Of a stretch of DNA of 35,247 nucleotides, positions 17,131 to 25,783 are shown piece after piece. The notes beneath the pieces are model-generated. The model saw nothing but the letters and a program-made list of their open reading frames with translations, did not search any database and was not told the DNA's origin. The stretch is taken from positions 1 through 35,247 of the forward strand of contig JACPKP010000012.1 of NCBI GenBank assembly GCA_016186955.1, written 5' to 3'. A program made the translations under genes and the position numbers. This stretch comes from Candidatus Daviesbacteria bacterium. Lineage in GTDB: Bacteria > Patescibacteriota > Microgenomatia > Daviesbacterales > UBA10151. Numbering within the stretch: the first letter of the stretch is position 1; each line of letters starts with the position of its first letter.

Positions 17131-18000
17131 TTAATATTTGAGGTTTTTTAATCGATCTTTAGCCTCACGATATTTTTGAGTACCGAAACCAACGGGAGAA
17201 TATTTTTCGTCTGCCATAAGATAAGGGCTCATAAATGGGGTCTGCATTATAGAATTTGCGGGACCTAAGAGATCTTGGTAGGGAAAGTTTCTCTGCTTTA
17301 AGTCATAAATAGCATCAACACTTTTTGACAATGCACCATCAATCCTTATGTCAATTCCAGCAGAATCATATACTCGCATTTTTCTCATTTCCATAAACTC
17401 AAGGCTTTCTTCCTCTTTGGTTAATCCGGAGTGAAAATTTTTAAGCCCAAATGCCTTTACTGCTGTATCTTTATTAAAAGACCTAATTACCCCCCACTGC
17501 ATTATCATGGAAAACATTACCTCCCGTAAACCCCCGGTTGAATATTCCCATCCATCCATTACCCAGTGGGTACCAGCCATTTCGCCTAAAACCCTATACC
17601 ACAGAGACATATACGCATCGTCAGTCCATCTCCACTGTTTGGCTTCAAATACGGATGGGGCGATAAAAAGCATATCTCTTTGTTTTCCCAAACTATCCGC
17701 AAAAGAGATTCCTTCGTTGATATTCGGTTGAATAACCTCTTCCCAAAGCGCTTTTTGACCCACCTTTTCTGTCAATTCTTCCCTACTTTTCACTCCGTGC
17801 TCACTCAACACATCATAATATCGTTTACCCGTAGTTATTGGCATTCCAACGTACGCTATATGAGAACGGCGATCTCCTCTAAAGGAGCGGTATGCCCCCA
17901 AAACTACTCCAAGATTAGTCAATTCGTTCTCGGTTAACCGATCATATTCAGCATTTATAGAATCAAGAAGATTTTGCGGTTTTTTTATTTTTTCATTCAT
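17131..18000 (-). CDS. Nucleoside deoxyribosyltransferase / DUF4406-like protein
   Basis: A 289-residue soluble protein. The N-terminal third has a helical segment followed by the strand HIAYVGMPITTGKRYYDVL. The centre has DMLFIAPSVFEAK and then WVMDGWEYSTGGLREVMFSM. The W-x-x-S-x-G-x-x-x-E pattern and the order of these strands resemble the nucleoside 2-deoxyribosyltransferase fold, including DUF4406 proteins. The protein is longer than typical members (100-160 residues), with an extra C-terminal region of about 110 residues. The gene has a clear promoter and starts at the predicted transcription start. A nucleotide-salvage role would suit the nearby purine genes, but substrate and activity are uncertain. 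Confidence 0.5.
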   Translation of the reverse strand: MNEKIKKPQNLLDSINAEYDRLTENELTNLGVVLGAYRSFRGDRRSHIAYVGMPITTGKRYYDVLSEHGVKSREELTEKVGQKALWEEVIQPNINEGISFADSLGKQRDMLFIAPSVFEAKQWRWTDDAYMSLWYRVLGEMAGTHWVMDGWEYSTGGLREVMFSMIMQWGVIRSFNKDTAVKAFGLKNFHSGLTKEEESLEFMEMRKMRVYDSAGIDIRIDGALSKSVDAIYDLKQRNFPYQDLLGPANSIMQTPFMSPYLMADEKYSPVGFGTQKYREAKDRLKNLKY

Positions 18001-18007
18001 TATTGAA

Positions 18008-18036
18008 TATATAGCCTAACCTAAATGCTAAGTCAA
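18008..18036 (-). promoter_or_regulatory. Sigma70-type promoter of the deoxyribosyltransferase-like gene
   Basis: TTGACT (18031-18036) and TATATA (18008-18013) are separated by exactly 17 nt on the minus strand. The -10 ends 7 nt before the ATG at 18000, so the message should be leaderless. Confidence 0.75.
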
Positions 18037-18077
18037 TACTTTTGGCATGTAACTATCCAGTTTTTTGCCAGTCAAAC

Positions 18078-18168
18078 GTCATCGCGAGATCCGATGTACA
18101 TCGGACCGTAGCGATCTTACCCCAATTAGATTGCTACGTCACTCGCTACGCTCGTTTCCCGCAATGAC
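18078..18168. repeat. MITE-like palindromic repeat, copy 2
   Basis: A 91-bp imperfect inverted repeat between GTCATCGCGAG (18078) and CCCGCAATGAC (ending 18168). The internal sequences AGCGATCTT and AGATTGCTACG pair approximately, and a perfect 14-bp palindrome CCGATGTACATCGG sits in the left arm at 18091-18104. Same family as 15006-15088. It lies in non-coding sequence between two promoter-bearing genes. Confidence 0.8.
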
Positions 18169-18224
18169 AAAACTGTTGGAAAGAACTGAACTAATACTTT
18201 GACACACCGGTGTGCAACATTACT

Positions 18225-18449
18225 TTACTCACTAAGAAATCCTACTGCTTCACTGAGCCTTGACTGAAAGTTTTGGATATCTTCAGGAAAAAGTATAAAA
18301 GTATTCCTTTTGTTCTCATCCCCCTCACCCACAAACGCTGATTGCGTAACTTTAAGATACTTTTTATTGTTTGCTGCCAGGTTGACATCAAAGAAGAAAG
18401 TCCTTCTGCCTGCCCTTAACACTGAGGATTTTAATGGTTTCTTCTCCAT
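18225..18449 (-). CDS. PUR-alpha-like nucleic-acid-binding protein (DUF3276)
   Basis: A 74-residue protein matching the bacterial PUR-domain family, single-stranded DNA/RNA binders that dimerise. The pattern is SSVLRAGRRTFFFDVN, then KKYLKVTQSA, a strand NTFILFPEDIQNF and a closing helix FQSRLSEAVGFL, as in other DUF3276 proteins. It has its own strong promoter and a GGGGGTGA ribosome site, so it is probably well expressed and independent of the purine operon upstream. The PUR name refers to purine-rich sequence binding and has nothing to do with purine synthesis. Confidence 0.8.
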   Translation of the reverse strand: MEKKPLKSSVLRAGRRTFFFDVNLAANNKKYLKVTQSAFVGEGDENKRNTFILFPEDIQNFQSRLSEAVGFLSE

Positions 18450-18458
18450 ACCTTTTAC

Positions 18459-18548
18459 TCACCCCCTTTCCAAACTACTCTCTTTTCCTTACCTTTTTAG
18501 AGATTGAAGTTATGAATGCTTTATACCCGAAGAAAACCCATATGTCAA
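18459..18548 (-). promoter_or_regulatory. Promoter and ribosome site of the PUR-like gene
   Basis: TTGACA (18543-18548) and TATAAA (18520-18525) are 17 nt apart, close to consensus. The predicted start near 18513 gives a leader of about 64 nt. It ends in GGGGGTGA (18459-18466), 9 nt before the ATG at 18449. This is one of the few genes here with a leader and a clear Shine-Dalgarno site. Confidence 0.8.
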
Positions 18549-18563
18549 TATGGTCAAACTATA

Positions 18564-19349
18564 TCAAAATTTGGCTGTCAACTCTGCTACTTTTTGGTAA
18601 TCCAATTTGACTGATTCCAAATCCGCCCCTTCCCTGTATCTTTGTTTATCCAGCATTTTTGCCCTGTTACCTCCTGGCCACAGCCTCCAGGAATCATTAT
18701 CAATGACGTCACAAACCATAATTTTGCCCTGATAATCCTGCCCAAACTCAAGTTTTAAATCAACTAAGGTAACCCCAAGATTTGCCCAAGCCTGCTCCAA
18801 AACCCTAAACACCTCTTTTGTGTAATATCTTATGTGATAAATTTTAAAAAGCAGTTTATCCTGCCAGAAAGGGTTCATTTTTGCTATCAAGTTGCTTTGT
18901 GTTTTTGGTAAGTGTGCGTCATACATTAACCAAGCCCCTTTGCTAAAGTCATACTCAACCAAAGGGTCATGGTTTTTATCATCCTTGTAAAAAAATTCAA
19001 GCCTTAAATTTTTAAAAACTGTCCCCTCTTTTACTTTAGGGTATCTTTGCAGATATGAGCCTGTTGCAACTTTCCTGGCAACTGATTCAATGGGAATCAT
19101 CACCGCTTTTCTGGCTAAAAAAATATTCTCTGAAATAGGTGCAATAAAATGGGTTGGTAGACCTTCCCTGTTCAGTAGCCTGAAGCAATTCGCTGTGGTT
19201 TCTGTTGAAATTACGCCCTTACCTGCCATAATATCTTTTTTTACCCCATCCCCTGCCGTGATACTGTCTTTACTTTCAATAAATACCAGGCTTGGATCAC
19301 TCAAGCTCCAAACTATTTTAGTTTTACCCTCAGATAATTTTTCCCTCAT
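18564..19349 (-). CDS. purC: SAICAR synthase (animal PAICS-like type)
   Basis: Ligates aspartate to CAIR using ATP, giving SAICAR, in purine synthesis. The 261-residue protein has the EGKTK nucleotide-binding segment at 7-11, ESKDSITAGDG, MIPIESVARKVATGSYL, and the C-terminal LVDLKLEFG and DVIDNDSWRLWPGGNR. The wording of these segments is closer to what I recall of the SAICAR-synthetase half of animal PAICS (MIPIEW-CRRIATGSFL, VIDNDSWRLWPSGDR) than to E. coli PurC. It is the last gene of the purine operon; its ATG overlaps the purE stop by 4 nt. Enzyme identity is secure; the PAICS affinity comes from motif comparison only. Confidence 0.95.
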   Translation of the reverse strand: MREKLSEGKTKIVWSLSDPSLVFIESKDSITAGDGVKKDIMAGKGVISTETTANCFRLLNREGLPTHFIAPISENIFLARKAVMIPIESVARKVATGSYLQRYPKVKEGTVFKNLRLEFFYKDDKNHDPLVEYDFSKGAWLMYDAHLPKTQSNLIAKMNPFWQDKLLFKIYHIRYYTKEVFRVLEQAWANLGVTLVDLKLEFGQDYQGKIMVCDVIDNDSWRLWPGGNRAKMLDKQRYREGADLESVKLDYQKVAELTAKF

Positions 19350-19852
19350 CTTTTTTTTATCAGTTTATTATCCAGCGTTATTTTTTTCCTCACGGATTCT
19401 TCATGAAGCTCCTCTATCTTCCTTGCCAGTGATGGGTTGTTTAACGCAAAAATTTTAGCAGCGCTGACCGCTGCTGCCTGGGGATGGATAACCAAACTTA
19501 CACCAATACCGGCAGGGGTGTCAATTGATGAAAGATACTTTGCCAGGCCAAATTCACTTTTGGGAGGGGCTGCAATAACCGGAAATTTAGTCTGCGAGTC
19601 TATAAAAGCGCTAAGAGCATCCGACCTGCCTGCCACTGAGATGTACACAATAGAGCTATTCCCATTTTCTACATCCCTTATGATATTAAAGACATGCCAT
19701 GGTGATGTGTGCGCCGACCCTCCCCGAAACTGGTATTCTATCCCAAACTCCTGCAGTTGGTCGGTAATTTTTCTGGCATAATCCAGGTCATCTTCAGATC
19801 CCAGCACTAAAACTGCCAACTGCTTTGGTTCCTCACGGTTTTCAGTACTCAT
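19346..19852 (-). CDS. purE: Class II PurE, phosphoribosylaminoimidazole carboxylase
   Basis: A 168-residue PurE-fold protein. Class I PurE converts N5-CAIR (made by PurK) to CAIR; class II carboxylates AIR directly with CO2. Here the phosphate/substrate loop is GSEDDLD (18-24), the SAH motif is SAHTSP (46-51), and the later loop reads VAGRSDAL (73-80) followed by PVIAAPP. The AGRS motif and APP segment match the class II enzymes seen in animal PAICS (VAGRSNGL, PVISCPP), not the AGAGGAAHLPG of class I. No purK is present nearby, which agrees. It overlaps purC and purB by 4 nt each. Confidence 0.88.
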   Translation of the reverse strand: MSTENREEPKQLAVLVLGSEDDLDYARKITDQLQEFGIEYQFRGGSAHTSPWHVFNIIRDVENGNSSIVYISVAGRSDALSAFIDSQTKFPVIAAPPKSEFGLAKYLSSIDTPAGIGVSLVIHPQAAAVSAAKIFALNNPSLARKIEELHEESVRKKITLDNKLIKKR

Positions 19853-21273
19853 TCCAACACCGGTAAAAGTTCCTCCTTTAGGAATTTATCACACCTTTGG
19901 GGTGCATTACCAACATGACGGGAGATGTCCTCAAAGGCCTGTTTAATTTTATATCCGCCTAAAACCTCCATTATCCTTTTATCGTTTATGAGCAGCTCTT
20001 TCATATTGATTGGCAAACCAAGCCTGTTGGCCTGCATCGACTGCTCAGATACCCACACCAATTTTTGGTGGGCCTCTACCCTATCCATACCGGCGTTAAC
20101 CAGCTCCCCTAAAATTATTTCAGTGGCGCAAAAGGGTGCATATTTTTTTAAATTTGCATCAACCATATATTCATGGACCTGCATGGCGCTGATTACTTTC
20201 TCCGATTTTGTCAAAGCATCATCTATGGTCATAAAAGCTTCCGGCAGATAACTTTTTTTACCAGCGGAATCCTCCAACCCACGCTCAAATGTGACAAATG
20301 CCGATGTAATCCAAGGCGAAATAAGCTTGCCGGGAAGCTCCCTTGTAAGCGAACAGATATTTTCCGAAATTACGGGGTTTTGCTTATGCGGCATGGCTGT
20401 TGAGCCAGTTGTCCCCTTTCTTCTGGGCTCTGAAACTTCATCAATCCAGGGGGCCTGCAGGTGTTTGATCATGGCGTGGGACCTGTGCAGTGAGGCTCCA
20501 ATGCTTGCCAAACCAACCATAGTTAAAAACAGGTATTTCCTAGGATAGGTCTGGGCTGCAATTGTGACATAATTAAGTCCTAAATTTTTCATCACTTTCT
20601 GCTCCAGCTCCTCTGCACTCATCCTGGTATTTTTTAAAGCATTCTCCACCGAAGCAGCTGTCCCAACCGGCCCCTTAATCCCTTTTCCCTTAATCTCCAA
20701 CCTGATAAAGTCACAAAATTTTAAATCTATCAGCAGGTCCTGCGCCCATTCTGCCAACCTGTAGCCCATGGTAGTGGGTTCCGCAATCTGTTCATGTGTA
20801 TACCCCATACAGACTAAGTTTTCATATCTGTCTATTTTAACCGCATAAGCGGATAAAAGATCCAGGAGCTTTGGCCTTAAAATATGGTCATAGGAGTCAT
20901 GGATGATTTTTATTTCAACATTGGATGAAATATCTTCTGAGGTCAAACCCTGTTGAAGAATTTTCCCTCCAAGAGGCGCTTTTTCTGAGAATTCTTTGAT
21001 GGCAGCCATCACATCATGGGCTGTACCTGTTTGTGGATCTCTCTCAAGCTCGTAAATCCTTTTGACAGAGATCTCGTAAACATGTTTTTGCAAATCCTTA
21101 AATTGTTCTTTTGTCACAATACCGGCTTCCATCTGAACTTCTGCCACATTCAGCCAGATATTTCTGGCCTTCCTCCAGAAATTTGCCTGGGACCAGTAGG
21201 AACGCATATCAGGACCTGAATATCTGTAGGAAAACGGAGACTGGTAGGTATTAAAATCAGTTTCTTGTGTCAT
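19849..21273 (-). CDS. purB: Adenylosuccinate lyase
   Basis: Releases fumarate from SAICAR to give AICAR and from adenylosuccinate to give AMP; a tetrameric fumarase/aspartase-superfamily enzyme. The 474-residue protein has AHDVMA (85-90), the QGLTSEDIS substrate segment (108-116), GYTHEQ with catalytic-type H160, GPVGTAAS, and the superfamily signature [11 protein letters not shown] at 290-300 that holds the catalytic serine. The QTYPRK and [12 protein letters not shown] segments resemble eukaryotic ADSL (QTYTRK, FERTLDDSANRR). Its ATG overlaps the purL stop and its stop overlaps the purE start. Confidence 0.95.
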   Translation of the reverse strand: MTQETDFNTYQSPFSYRYSGPDMRSYWSQANFWRKARNIWLNVAEVQMEAGIVTKEQFKDLQKHVYEISVKRIYELERDPQTGTAHDVMAAIKEFSEKAPLGGKILQQGLTSEDISSNVEIKIIHDSYDHILRPKLLDLLSAYAVKIDRYENLVCMGYTHEQIAEPTTMGYRLAEWAQDLLIDLKFCDFIRLEIKGKGIKGPVGTAASVENALKNTRMSAEELEQKVMKNLGLNYVTIAAQTYPRKYLFLTMVGLASIGASLHRSHAMIKHLQAPWIDEVSEPRRKGTTGSTAMPHKQNPVISENICSLTRELPGKLISPWITSAFVTFERGLEDSAGKKSYLPEAFMTIDDALTKSEKVISAMQVHEYMVDANLKKYAPFCATEIILGELVNAGMDRVEAHQKLVWVSEQSMQANRLGLPINMKELLINDKRIMEVLGGYKIKQAFEDISRHVGNAPQRCDKFLKEELLPVLE

Positions 21274-22805
21274 CTTTTCCCTACCATCACTACAACAGGT
21301 GTTGGTTTGATGGAATGGGTTCTGTAAGCATTATATAAACTGACGTTTCCTGAAACAACAGGGACTTTATATTTTAAACACCTTTCTCCCAAACCATCAA
21401 TGGTTTTTGCAAAAGCTCCCATTGAATCTTTGGGGTGGCCAAAATTTAAGCAATTTGTCAACCCTAAAGGCTCTGCTTTTAATTTTTCCATCCATCTGTA
21501 ACAGTTGTCAAAAGCATGTTCCACCCCCCGGGTGGGATTTTGGTTGGACAAACCCTCATCAGAGCTCCAGGAAATTGCAATCTGCCCATATGTCTCAGGC
21601 ATATCCAAAATTGCATACTTTCCAGGCTCATCCGGACCTTTCAAAGTCCTTGTCCCCACCATCCAGTCATATTGGCGCCAAATATCTGTAGTGATAGCTT
21701 TACCAACTTTAATATGTTCGCTTTTTTGAAAAACCCAATCTTTTAGCTCCCAGGATTTATAAATATCAGGTAAAATTTCATTAAAGTCCATCCTAATTAA
21801 TTTTCCTTGCTGTTTTTCCGTATCCAAAACAACTGTATAAAAACCGTCAGCAGTTACCTCACCACAAACTACCGCTTCCAAATCCCAAGCTTTAAACAGA
21901 TTTAAAATCTTTTCCCGGTATGGCCTTTTGCCCACAACCATCATCCGCTCCTGGGATTCTGACAATAAAAACTCAGCCGGAGTCAAATCATCAGCTTTTG
22001 TTGGGATTTTATTTAGGTAAATTCTTGCGCCAAGCCGGCGGCCGGTTTTGTTACGCCCCCTCAGTATTATTTCTGTGGTGGAGCATAACAGCCCGGCTGC
22101 CCCCATATCCTGCATACCTTCAATCCAGTCTGTTTGGGCAAGCTCACAGCATGCTTCAAGAAGCAGTTTTTCCAAAAACGGGTCAGAATCCTGAACCTTG
22201 GATTTGTCCAGATTTTGTAAATTTTCTGAGGCCATCTGGGCACCGCCCACCCCATCCCTGCCGGTCCTCGCCCCAACATAGATCAGATCCTGGCCTCCAT
22301 TTAGGGCATTACCATAAACAATATTTTTTTTCTTAACCAAACCCATGGCGCACACATTCACTAAACAGTTATTGTTATAAGTTTTATCAAAATATACATC
22401 CCCGCCAATAACAGGCACACCGACTGTAGTCCCATAGTCAGAGATACCTCTGACTACCCCCTCCATAATTTTTTTGCTTTGCTTATCAGTCCCAAACCGT
22501 AAAATATCTAACAGGGCAACCGGGCGGGCGCCCATGGTAAAAATATCACGTAAAATTCCTCCAACGCCTGTTGCCGCACCCTCATATGGATTAATAAATG
22601 AAGGGTGGTTGTGGCTTTCTATGCGCAGGGCAAGCGCCCACCCAATCCCCAAATCTAAAACTCCGGCATTTTCACCAGGCCCCTGGATAACATACCTGCC
22701 TGAAGTCGGCAGCTTAGCCAGGTATTTTTTGGTCGAAGCATAACTGGTATGCTCACTTGCCAAAGCCCGGGCCAGCTCTTGGGTCAACTCTGCTTTTTCT
22801 GTCAT
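21270..22805 (-). CDS. purL: FGAM synthase synthetase subunit PurL, C-terminally short
   Basis: Converts FGAR to FGAM with ATP, using ammonia from PurQ. At 511 residues it is about 200 shorter than ordinary small PurL (about 720-740). The start retains SEHTSY (17-22) and IESHNHPS (62-69), followed by [45 protein letters not shown] and a second-half segment [10 protein letters not shown] with GNVSLYN. It stops at [10 protein letters not shown], just where the second AIRS_C-like domain should begin; the usual AHD-GGL motif is absent. The N-terminal linker is also abbreviated. The stop overlaps purB as ATGA. A real domain loss and an undetected frameshift are both possible. No purS was found. 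Confidence 0.88.
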   Translation of the reverse strand: MTEKAELTQELARALASEHTSYASTKKYLAKLPTSGRYVIQGPGENAGVLDLGIGWALALRIESHNHPSFINPYEGAATGVGGILRDIFTMGARPVALLDILRFGTDKQSKKIMEGVVRGISDYGTTVGVPVIGGDVYFDKTYNNNCLVNVCAMGLVKKKNIVYGNALNGGQDLIYVGARTGRDGVGGAQMASENLQNLDKSKVQDSDPFLEKLLLEACCELAQTDWIEGMQDMGAAGLLCSTTEIILRGRNKTGRRLGARIYLNKIPTKADDLTPAEFLLSESQERMMVVGKRPYREKILNLFKAWDLEAVVCGEVTADGFYTVVLDTEKQQGKLIRMDFNEILPDIYKSWELKDWVFQKSEHIKVGKAITTDIWRQYDWMVGTRTLKGPDEPGKYAILDMPETYGQIAISWSSDEGLSNQNPTRGVEHAFDNCYRWMEKLKAEPLGLTNCLNFGHPKDSMGAFAKTIDGLGERCLKYKVPVVSGNVSLYNAYRTHSIKPTPVVVMVGKR

Positions 22806-23488
22806 AATTGCAAAATATACTTTTTGAACGCTTCCAAAAACAACTGCCCATCAGGTGACCTTTCGGGGTGGGGCATCATGCCAAAAATATTTCCTTCTTT
22901 ATTGCAAACCCCGGCAATATCATGGCTTGAACCATTGGGGTTAAACCCTAAATACTTTAAAAAAACCTGGCTGTTTTTCTCCATCTCCTGGTATTTTTTA
23001 TCATCTACAACATATCTCCCATACCCATGGGCCACCGGAATGTTAAAAGACCTGCCCAAAAGCGTCCTGTCGCCAAAAAAGGATCTGCCTTCAACCCGGC
23101 AGTTGGTAAAATCACAGTAAAATTTCCCGGAGGCGTTTTTTTCTAAAGAACCGGGCAATAACCCCGCATGAGCTAAAATCTGGAAACCGTTGCAAATCCC
23201 CAAAATAGGCAACCCCAGCATGGCTGCGCGGTGGATAGTTTCCATAACAGGGGCGCTTTTTGCCATTTTACCGGGGTTATGTTCATACTCCCCTGTTGCC
23301 TCAACATAATATCTATCCCCAAAAGCAAACCCTCCTGGCAAAACATATAAATCATATTTTTTAAAAACCCTGTCTTTATACCAGATAAACTCAGGTCCAA
23401 ACACAGGGTCTTTTTGGAAGTATTTTAAGGTATCAAAGTCACAATTTGATCCTGGAAACCTGATAATCCCGGTTTTAATCTCTTGCAT
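22802..23488 (-). CDS. purQ: FGAM synthase glutaminase subunit PurQ
   Basis: Class I glutamine amidotransferase that supplies ammonia to PurL. With the ATG at 23488 it has 228 residues, the normal size. The N-terminal strand is [15 protein letters not shown]; the nucleophile is C99 in GICNGFQIL, and the other triad residues are H207 and E209 in MMPHPERSP. The segment [14 protein letters not shown] is typical of PurQ. A longer frame begins at 23608 but those 40 extra residues lie inside the purN coding sequence and lack PurQ similarity. The chosen ATG lies 14 nt inside the end of purN, and the stop overlaps purL by 4 nt. Confidence 0.95.
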   Translation of the reverse strand: MQEIKTGIIRFPGSNCDFDTLKYFQKDPVFGPEFIWYKDRVFKKYDLYVLPGGFAFGDRYYVEATGEYEHNPGKMAKSAPVMETIHRAAMLGLPILGICNGFQILAHAGLLPGSLEKNASGKFYCDFTNCRVEGRSFFGDRTLLGRSFNIPVAHGYGRYVVDDKKYQEMEKNSQVFLKYLGFNPNGSSHDIAGVCNKEGNIFGMMPHPERSPDGQLFLEAFKKYILQL

Positions 23489-24188
23489 TAGGATATGCCT
23501 TAATTGCGGCTTTTTTACAAAATTCCAGCAGTTTTTTCTCTTTTTGGTTTTTAAAAAGAGGTGTTTGGGCATGTTTAGGGTATTCCCATAAAAAATGACC
23601 AACAACATGTTTTAGAAGTTCTATCTGGACTTGATGCTCAAAGGGTAAACATCTTTGCTGAAGATCTTCGGCTGTATCAGTAGGTAAAATGTCAACTCTT
23701 TTCCTTCTGACAATTACTCCCTGGTCAAATTCTTTATCCACACGCTGTGCGATCACCTCTGTCCATAGATCCCTGCCTGTCAGTCTCCTGAACAAAAGCA
23801 CTGCCAGATGTACCCTGATCCCAAACATTCCTTTTCCGCCAAACTCAGGCGCCGGACCCGGGTGCTGGTTAAAAATCCTATCCTTATATGCCTCAATTAC
23901 CATCTCAGGAGTTTTGGGCATCCACCCATTTTGGGTGACCACTGTAACATTCCGTTTTTGCAAATTTTTTAAAAGCTCTTCAGGAAACTGTGGAAGTTTG
24001 GGGTTTAAACAGACAATATTTTTAGGGTCAATCCCTGCTATCCTAGCTTTTTTAATCCCTTCTGCATTTGGATTACTGGAAATTACACAACCAATATCCA
24101 GATTTAGTTCACCCATGTTGTAAGCCCGCAAAATTGCAGCCATAGTTGTCCCGGACCCAGAGATTAAAACCCCCAAACACTCTTTCAT
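23475..24188 (-). CDS. purN: GAR formyltransferase-like protein (PurN)
   Basis: Transfers a formyl group from 10-formyl-tetrahydrofolate to GAR. The 237-residue protein has the N-terminal LGVLISGSGTTMAAIL strand-loop and the catalytic trio of the formyltransferase family: N107 and H109 in FNQHPGPAPEFGG, and D155 in VDKEFDQGVIV. This matches N106, H108 and D144 of E. coli PurN. The segment after the NxH motif is GPAPEFGG instead of the common SLLPKYPG, and the protein is about 25-30 residues longer than E. coli PurN at its C-terminus. Its place ahead of purQ and purL supports a purine role. The ATG overlaps the yebC stop by 4 nt. Confidence 0.85.
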   Translation of the reverse strand: MKECLGVLISGSGTTMAAILRAYNMGELNLDIGCVISSNPNAEGIKKARIAGIDPKNIVCLNPKLPQFPEELLKNLQKRNVTVVTQNGWMPKTPEMVIEAYKDRIFNQHPGPAPEFGGKGMFGIRVHLAVLLFRRLTGRDLWTEVIAQRVDKEFDQGVIVRRKRVDILPTDTAEDLQQRCLPFEHQVQIELLKHVVGHFLWEYPKHAQTPLFKNQKEKKLLEFCKKAAIKAYPNARD

Positions 24189-24925
24189 TCTAATTCAAAA
24201 TTAGCAAAAACTTTTTGGATATCATCCAGCTCCTCAAGGCTTTCTGTAAAATTTAAAACTTTTTTTGCAATCTCCAGGTCAGTTATTTCTACATTAATAT
24301 TGGGTTTAAAAACTATCTCTGAAGATTCTATTTCAAAATCAGCCTGAGTAATTTTATTACTCATAGTAAAAAGTTCTGGGCTTTCCACATATACTAAGTA
24401 TTTCTGTTCCCCACCCTCTGAAAAGTCCTCAATATCTGATGCCCCTAAATCAATCAATACCAGCTCTTCTTCATCCCTTTGCCCTCCCTTACTTTTTACC
24501 TTAATTTCGCCAACTTTATCAAACATATAAGCAGTTGCACCCTGGCCTGCCAAAGACCCACCGCTTTTTTCAAACATATTTTTAATAAGCTGGGTAGTCC
24601 TCAGTTTATTATCAGTTACGCCCTCAATAAGGTAGGCAACCTTCCCAGGACCAAACCCCTCATAGGTCACCTCTTCCAGGCGCTGCCCGGGTAATTTTCC
24701 CAAACCCCGGTCGACCGCCCGCTGAACATTATCTTTGGGCATATTGGCATTTCTTGCTGTTTCAAGAGCCACCCTCAGCCTGGGGTTTGACTGGGGGTCG
24801 CCTGAACCTCCAAGTTTAGCGGCAATGGTGATGGCATTGGCTATTTTGGTAAAAGTCATGCCGCGTTTGATATCCGCAGCCCCTTTTTGCCGTTTAATAG
24901 TGGACCACTTACTATGCCCCGACAT
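24185..24925 (-). CDS. yebC: YebC/TACO1-family protein
   Basis: A 246-residue member of the YebC/PmpR family, described both as transcription regulators and, more recently, as ribosome-associated factors that relieve stalling at proline stretches. The N-terminal signature MSGHSKWSTIKRQKGAAD is diagnostic, followed by FTKIANAI, NPRLRVALETARNANMPKDN and EVTYEGFGPG. Length is typical. It is the first gene of the purine operon, with a TATAAT box 10 nt before its ATG, and overlaps purN by 4 nt. Whether it regulates the operon or is simply carried with it cannot be told from sequence. Confidence 0.95.
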   Translation of the reverse strand: MSGHSKWSTIKRQKGAADIKRGMTFTKIANAITIAAKLGGSGDPQSNPRLRVALETARNANMPKDNVQRAVDRGLGKLPGQRLEEVTYEGFGPGKVAYLIEGVTDNKLRTTQLIKNMFEKSGGSLAGQGATAYMFDKVGEIKVKSKGGQRDEEELVLIDLGASDIEDFSEGGEQKYLVYVESPELFTMSNKITQADFEIESSEIVFKPNINVEITDLEIAKKVLNFTESLEELDDIQKVFANFELE

Positions 24926-24935
24926 GATAGGATCT

Positions 24936-24963
24936 ATTATACTATTAGATTTTCAGTTTTCAA
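24936..24963 (-). promoter_or_regulatory. Promoter of the yebC-purine operon
   Basis: TTGAAA (24958-24963) and TATAAT (24936-24941) are separated by 16 nt on the minus strand. The -10 ends 10 nt before the yebC ATG, leaving only a few bases of leader. There is therefore no room for a purine riboswitch ahead of the operon. Confidence 0.75.
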
Positions 24964-25048
24964 TTTTTAATCGTTTGCATTGAAAATTTATTGTAAATTG
25001 GAGTTGGTACTTGAAAATTAGTCTATTATTTGACATACTCTTTGTTTG

Positions 25049-25783
25049 ATGGTGAGTTATCCCCCTTTAGAAAACCTTGAGCGCCTGGCGATTGATGCAG
25101 CACTAAGCTGCCAGTGGGAGAAAGCTTTGGAATATAACAAAGAGATCAAAAAAACAGAGCCGGAAAATGTAGAATGTTTAAACCGCCTGGCCAAAGCTTA
25201 TTTTGAACTTGGTAAATACTTACAGGCTAAAAAAATCTATCAGGAGGTTTTAAAACTTGACCCTTACAACTTAATTGCCCAAAAAAATTTAAAGAAGGCA
25301 GGGGCTTTTAAAAAAAATGCCGGTGCAAAAAACATACCCATACAGGTTGCCATCTCACCATCCCTTTTTTTGGAAGAACCCGGAATTACCAAACTGGTAA
25401 GCCTGATCAAAGTAGCTGAACCGCAAAGACTTTTAACCCTATCTGCGGGTAGTTTAGTTAATTTAATTCCGAAAAATAGGGGCATATCCGTAACGGATGG
25501 GAATAACCTTTATTTGGGGGTATTACCGGATGACACAGCCCATCATCTTTTAAAACTTATTAAAGGCGGAAATAAATACCAAGCGCTGATCAAATCTGTC
25601 AAACCTAACGGTTTAACCCTGCTAGTTAGGGAAACCTTCCGTTCTAAAAAATTTAAAAACCAGCCTTCATTTTTAGACAATGCCAAAATTTTAATCTACT
25701 CCTCCCATAACATTCCTCTCGACCCTGATAGCCTACCTTTAGAAAATGATGACTCTTTGACAAGCGAAGAATTAAACCAATGA
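25049..25783 (+). CDS. TPR-repeat protein
   Basis: A 244-residue protein. The N-terminal 85 residues contain about two tetratricopeptide repeats (AIDAALSCQWEKALEYNKEI; NRLAKAYFELGKYLQAKKIY; then EVLKLDPYN), which usually mediate protein contacts. A Lys/Ala linker follows, then a C-terminal domain of about 140 residues that I do not recognise, containing ISVTDGNNLYLGVLPDD and ALIKSVKPNGLTLLVRE strands, and an acidic tail. I prefer the ATG at 25049; a TTG lies directly before it. The gene diverges from yebC and its end overlaps the convergent gene at 25772 by 12 bases. Confidence 0.7.
   Translation: MVSYPPLENLERLAIDAALSCQWEKALEYNKEIKKTEPENVECLNRLAKAYFELGKYLQAKKIYQEVLKLDPYNLIAQKNLKKAGAFKKNAGAKNIPIQVAISPSLFLEEPGITKLVSLIKVAEPQRLLTLSAGSLVNLIPKNRGISVTDGNNLYLGVLPDDTAHHLLKLIKGGNKYQALIKSVKPNGLTLLVRETFRSKKFKNQPSFLDNAKILIYSSHNIPLDPDSLPLENDDSLTSEELNQ

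Noticed and set aside
22802-23608. A 40-residue N-terminal extension of PurQ
   Set aside because: The extension lies in purN coding sequence and has no PurQ similarity; the ATG at 23488 gives the normal N-terminus.
24926-25048. Purine riboswitch ahead of the yebC-purine operon
   Set aside because: The predicted transcription start is within a few bases of the yebC ATG, leaving no room for an aptamer; the sequence is AT-rich and lacks conserved riboswitch loops.
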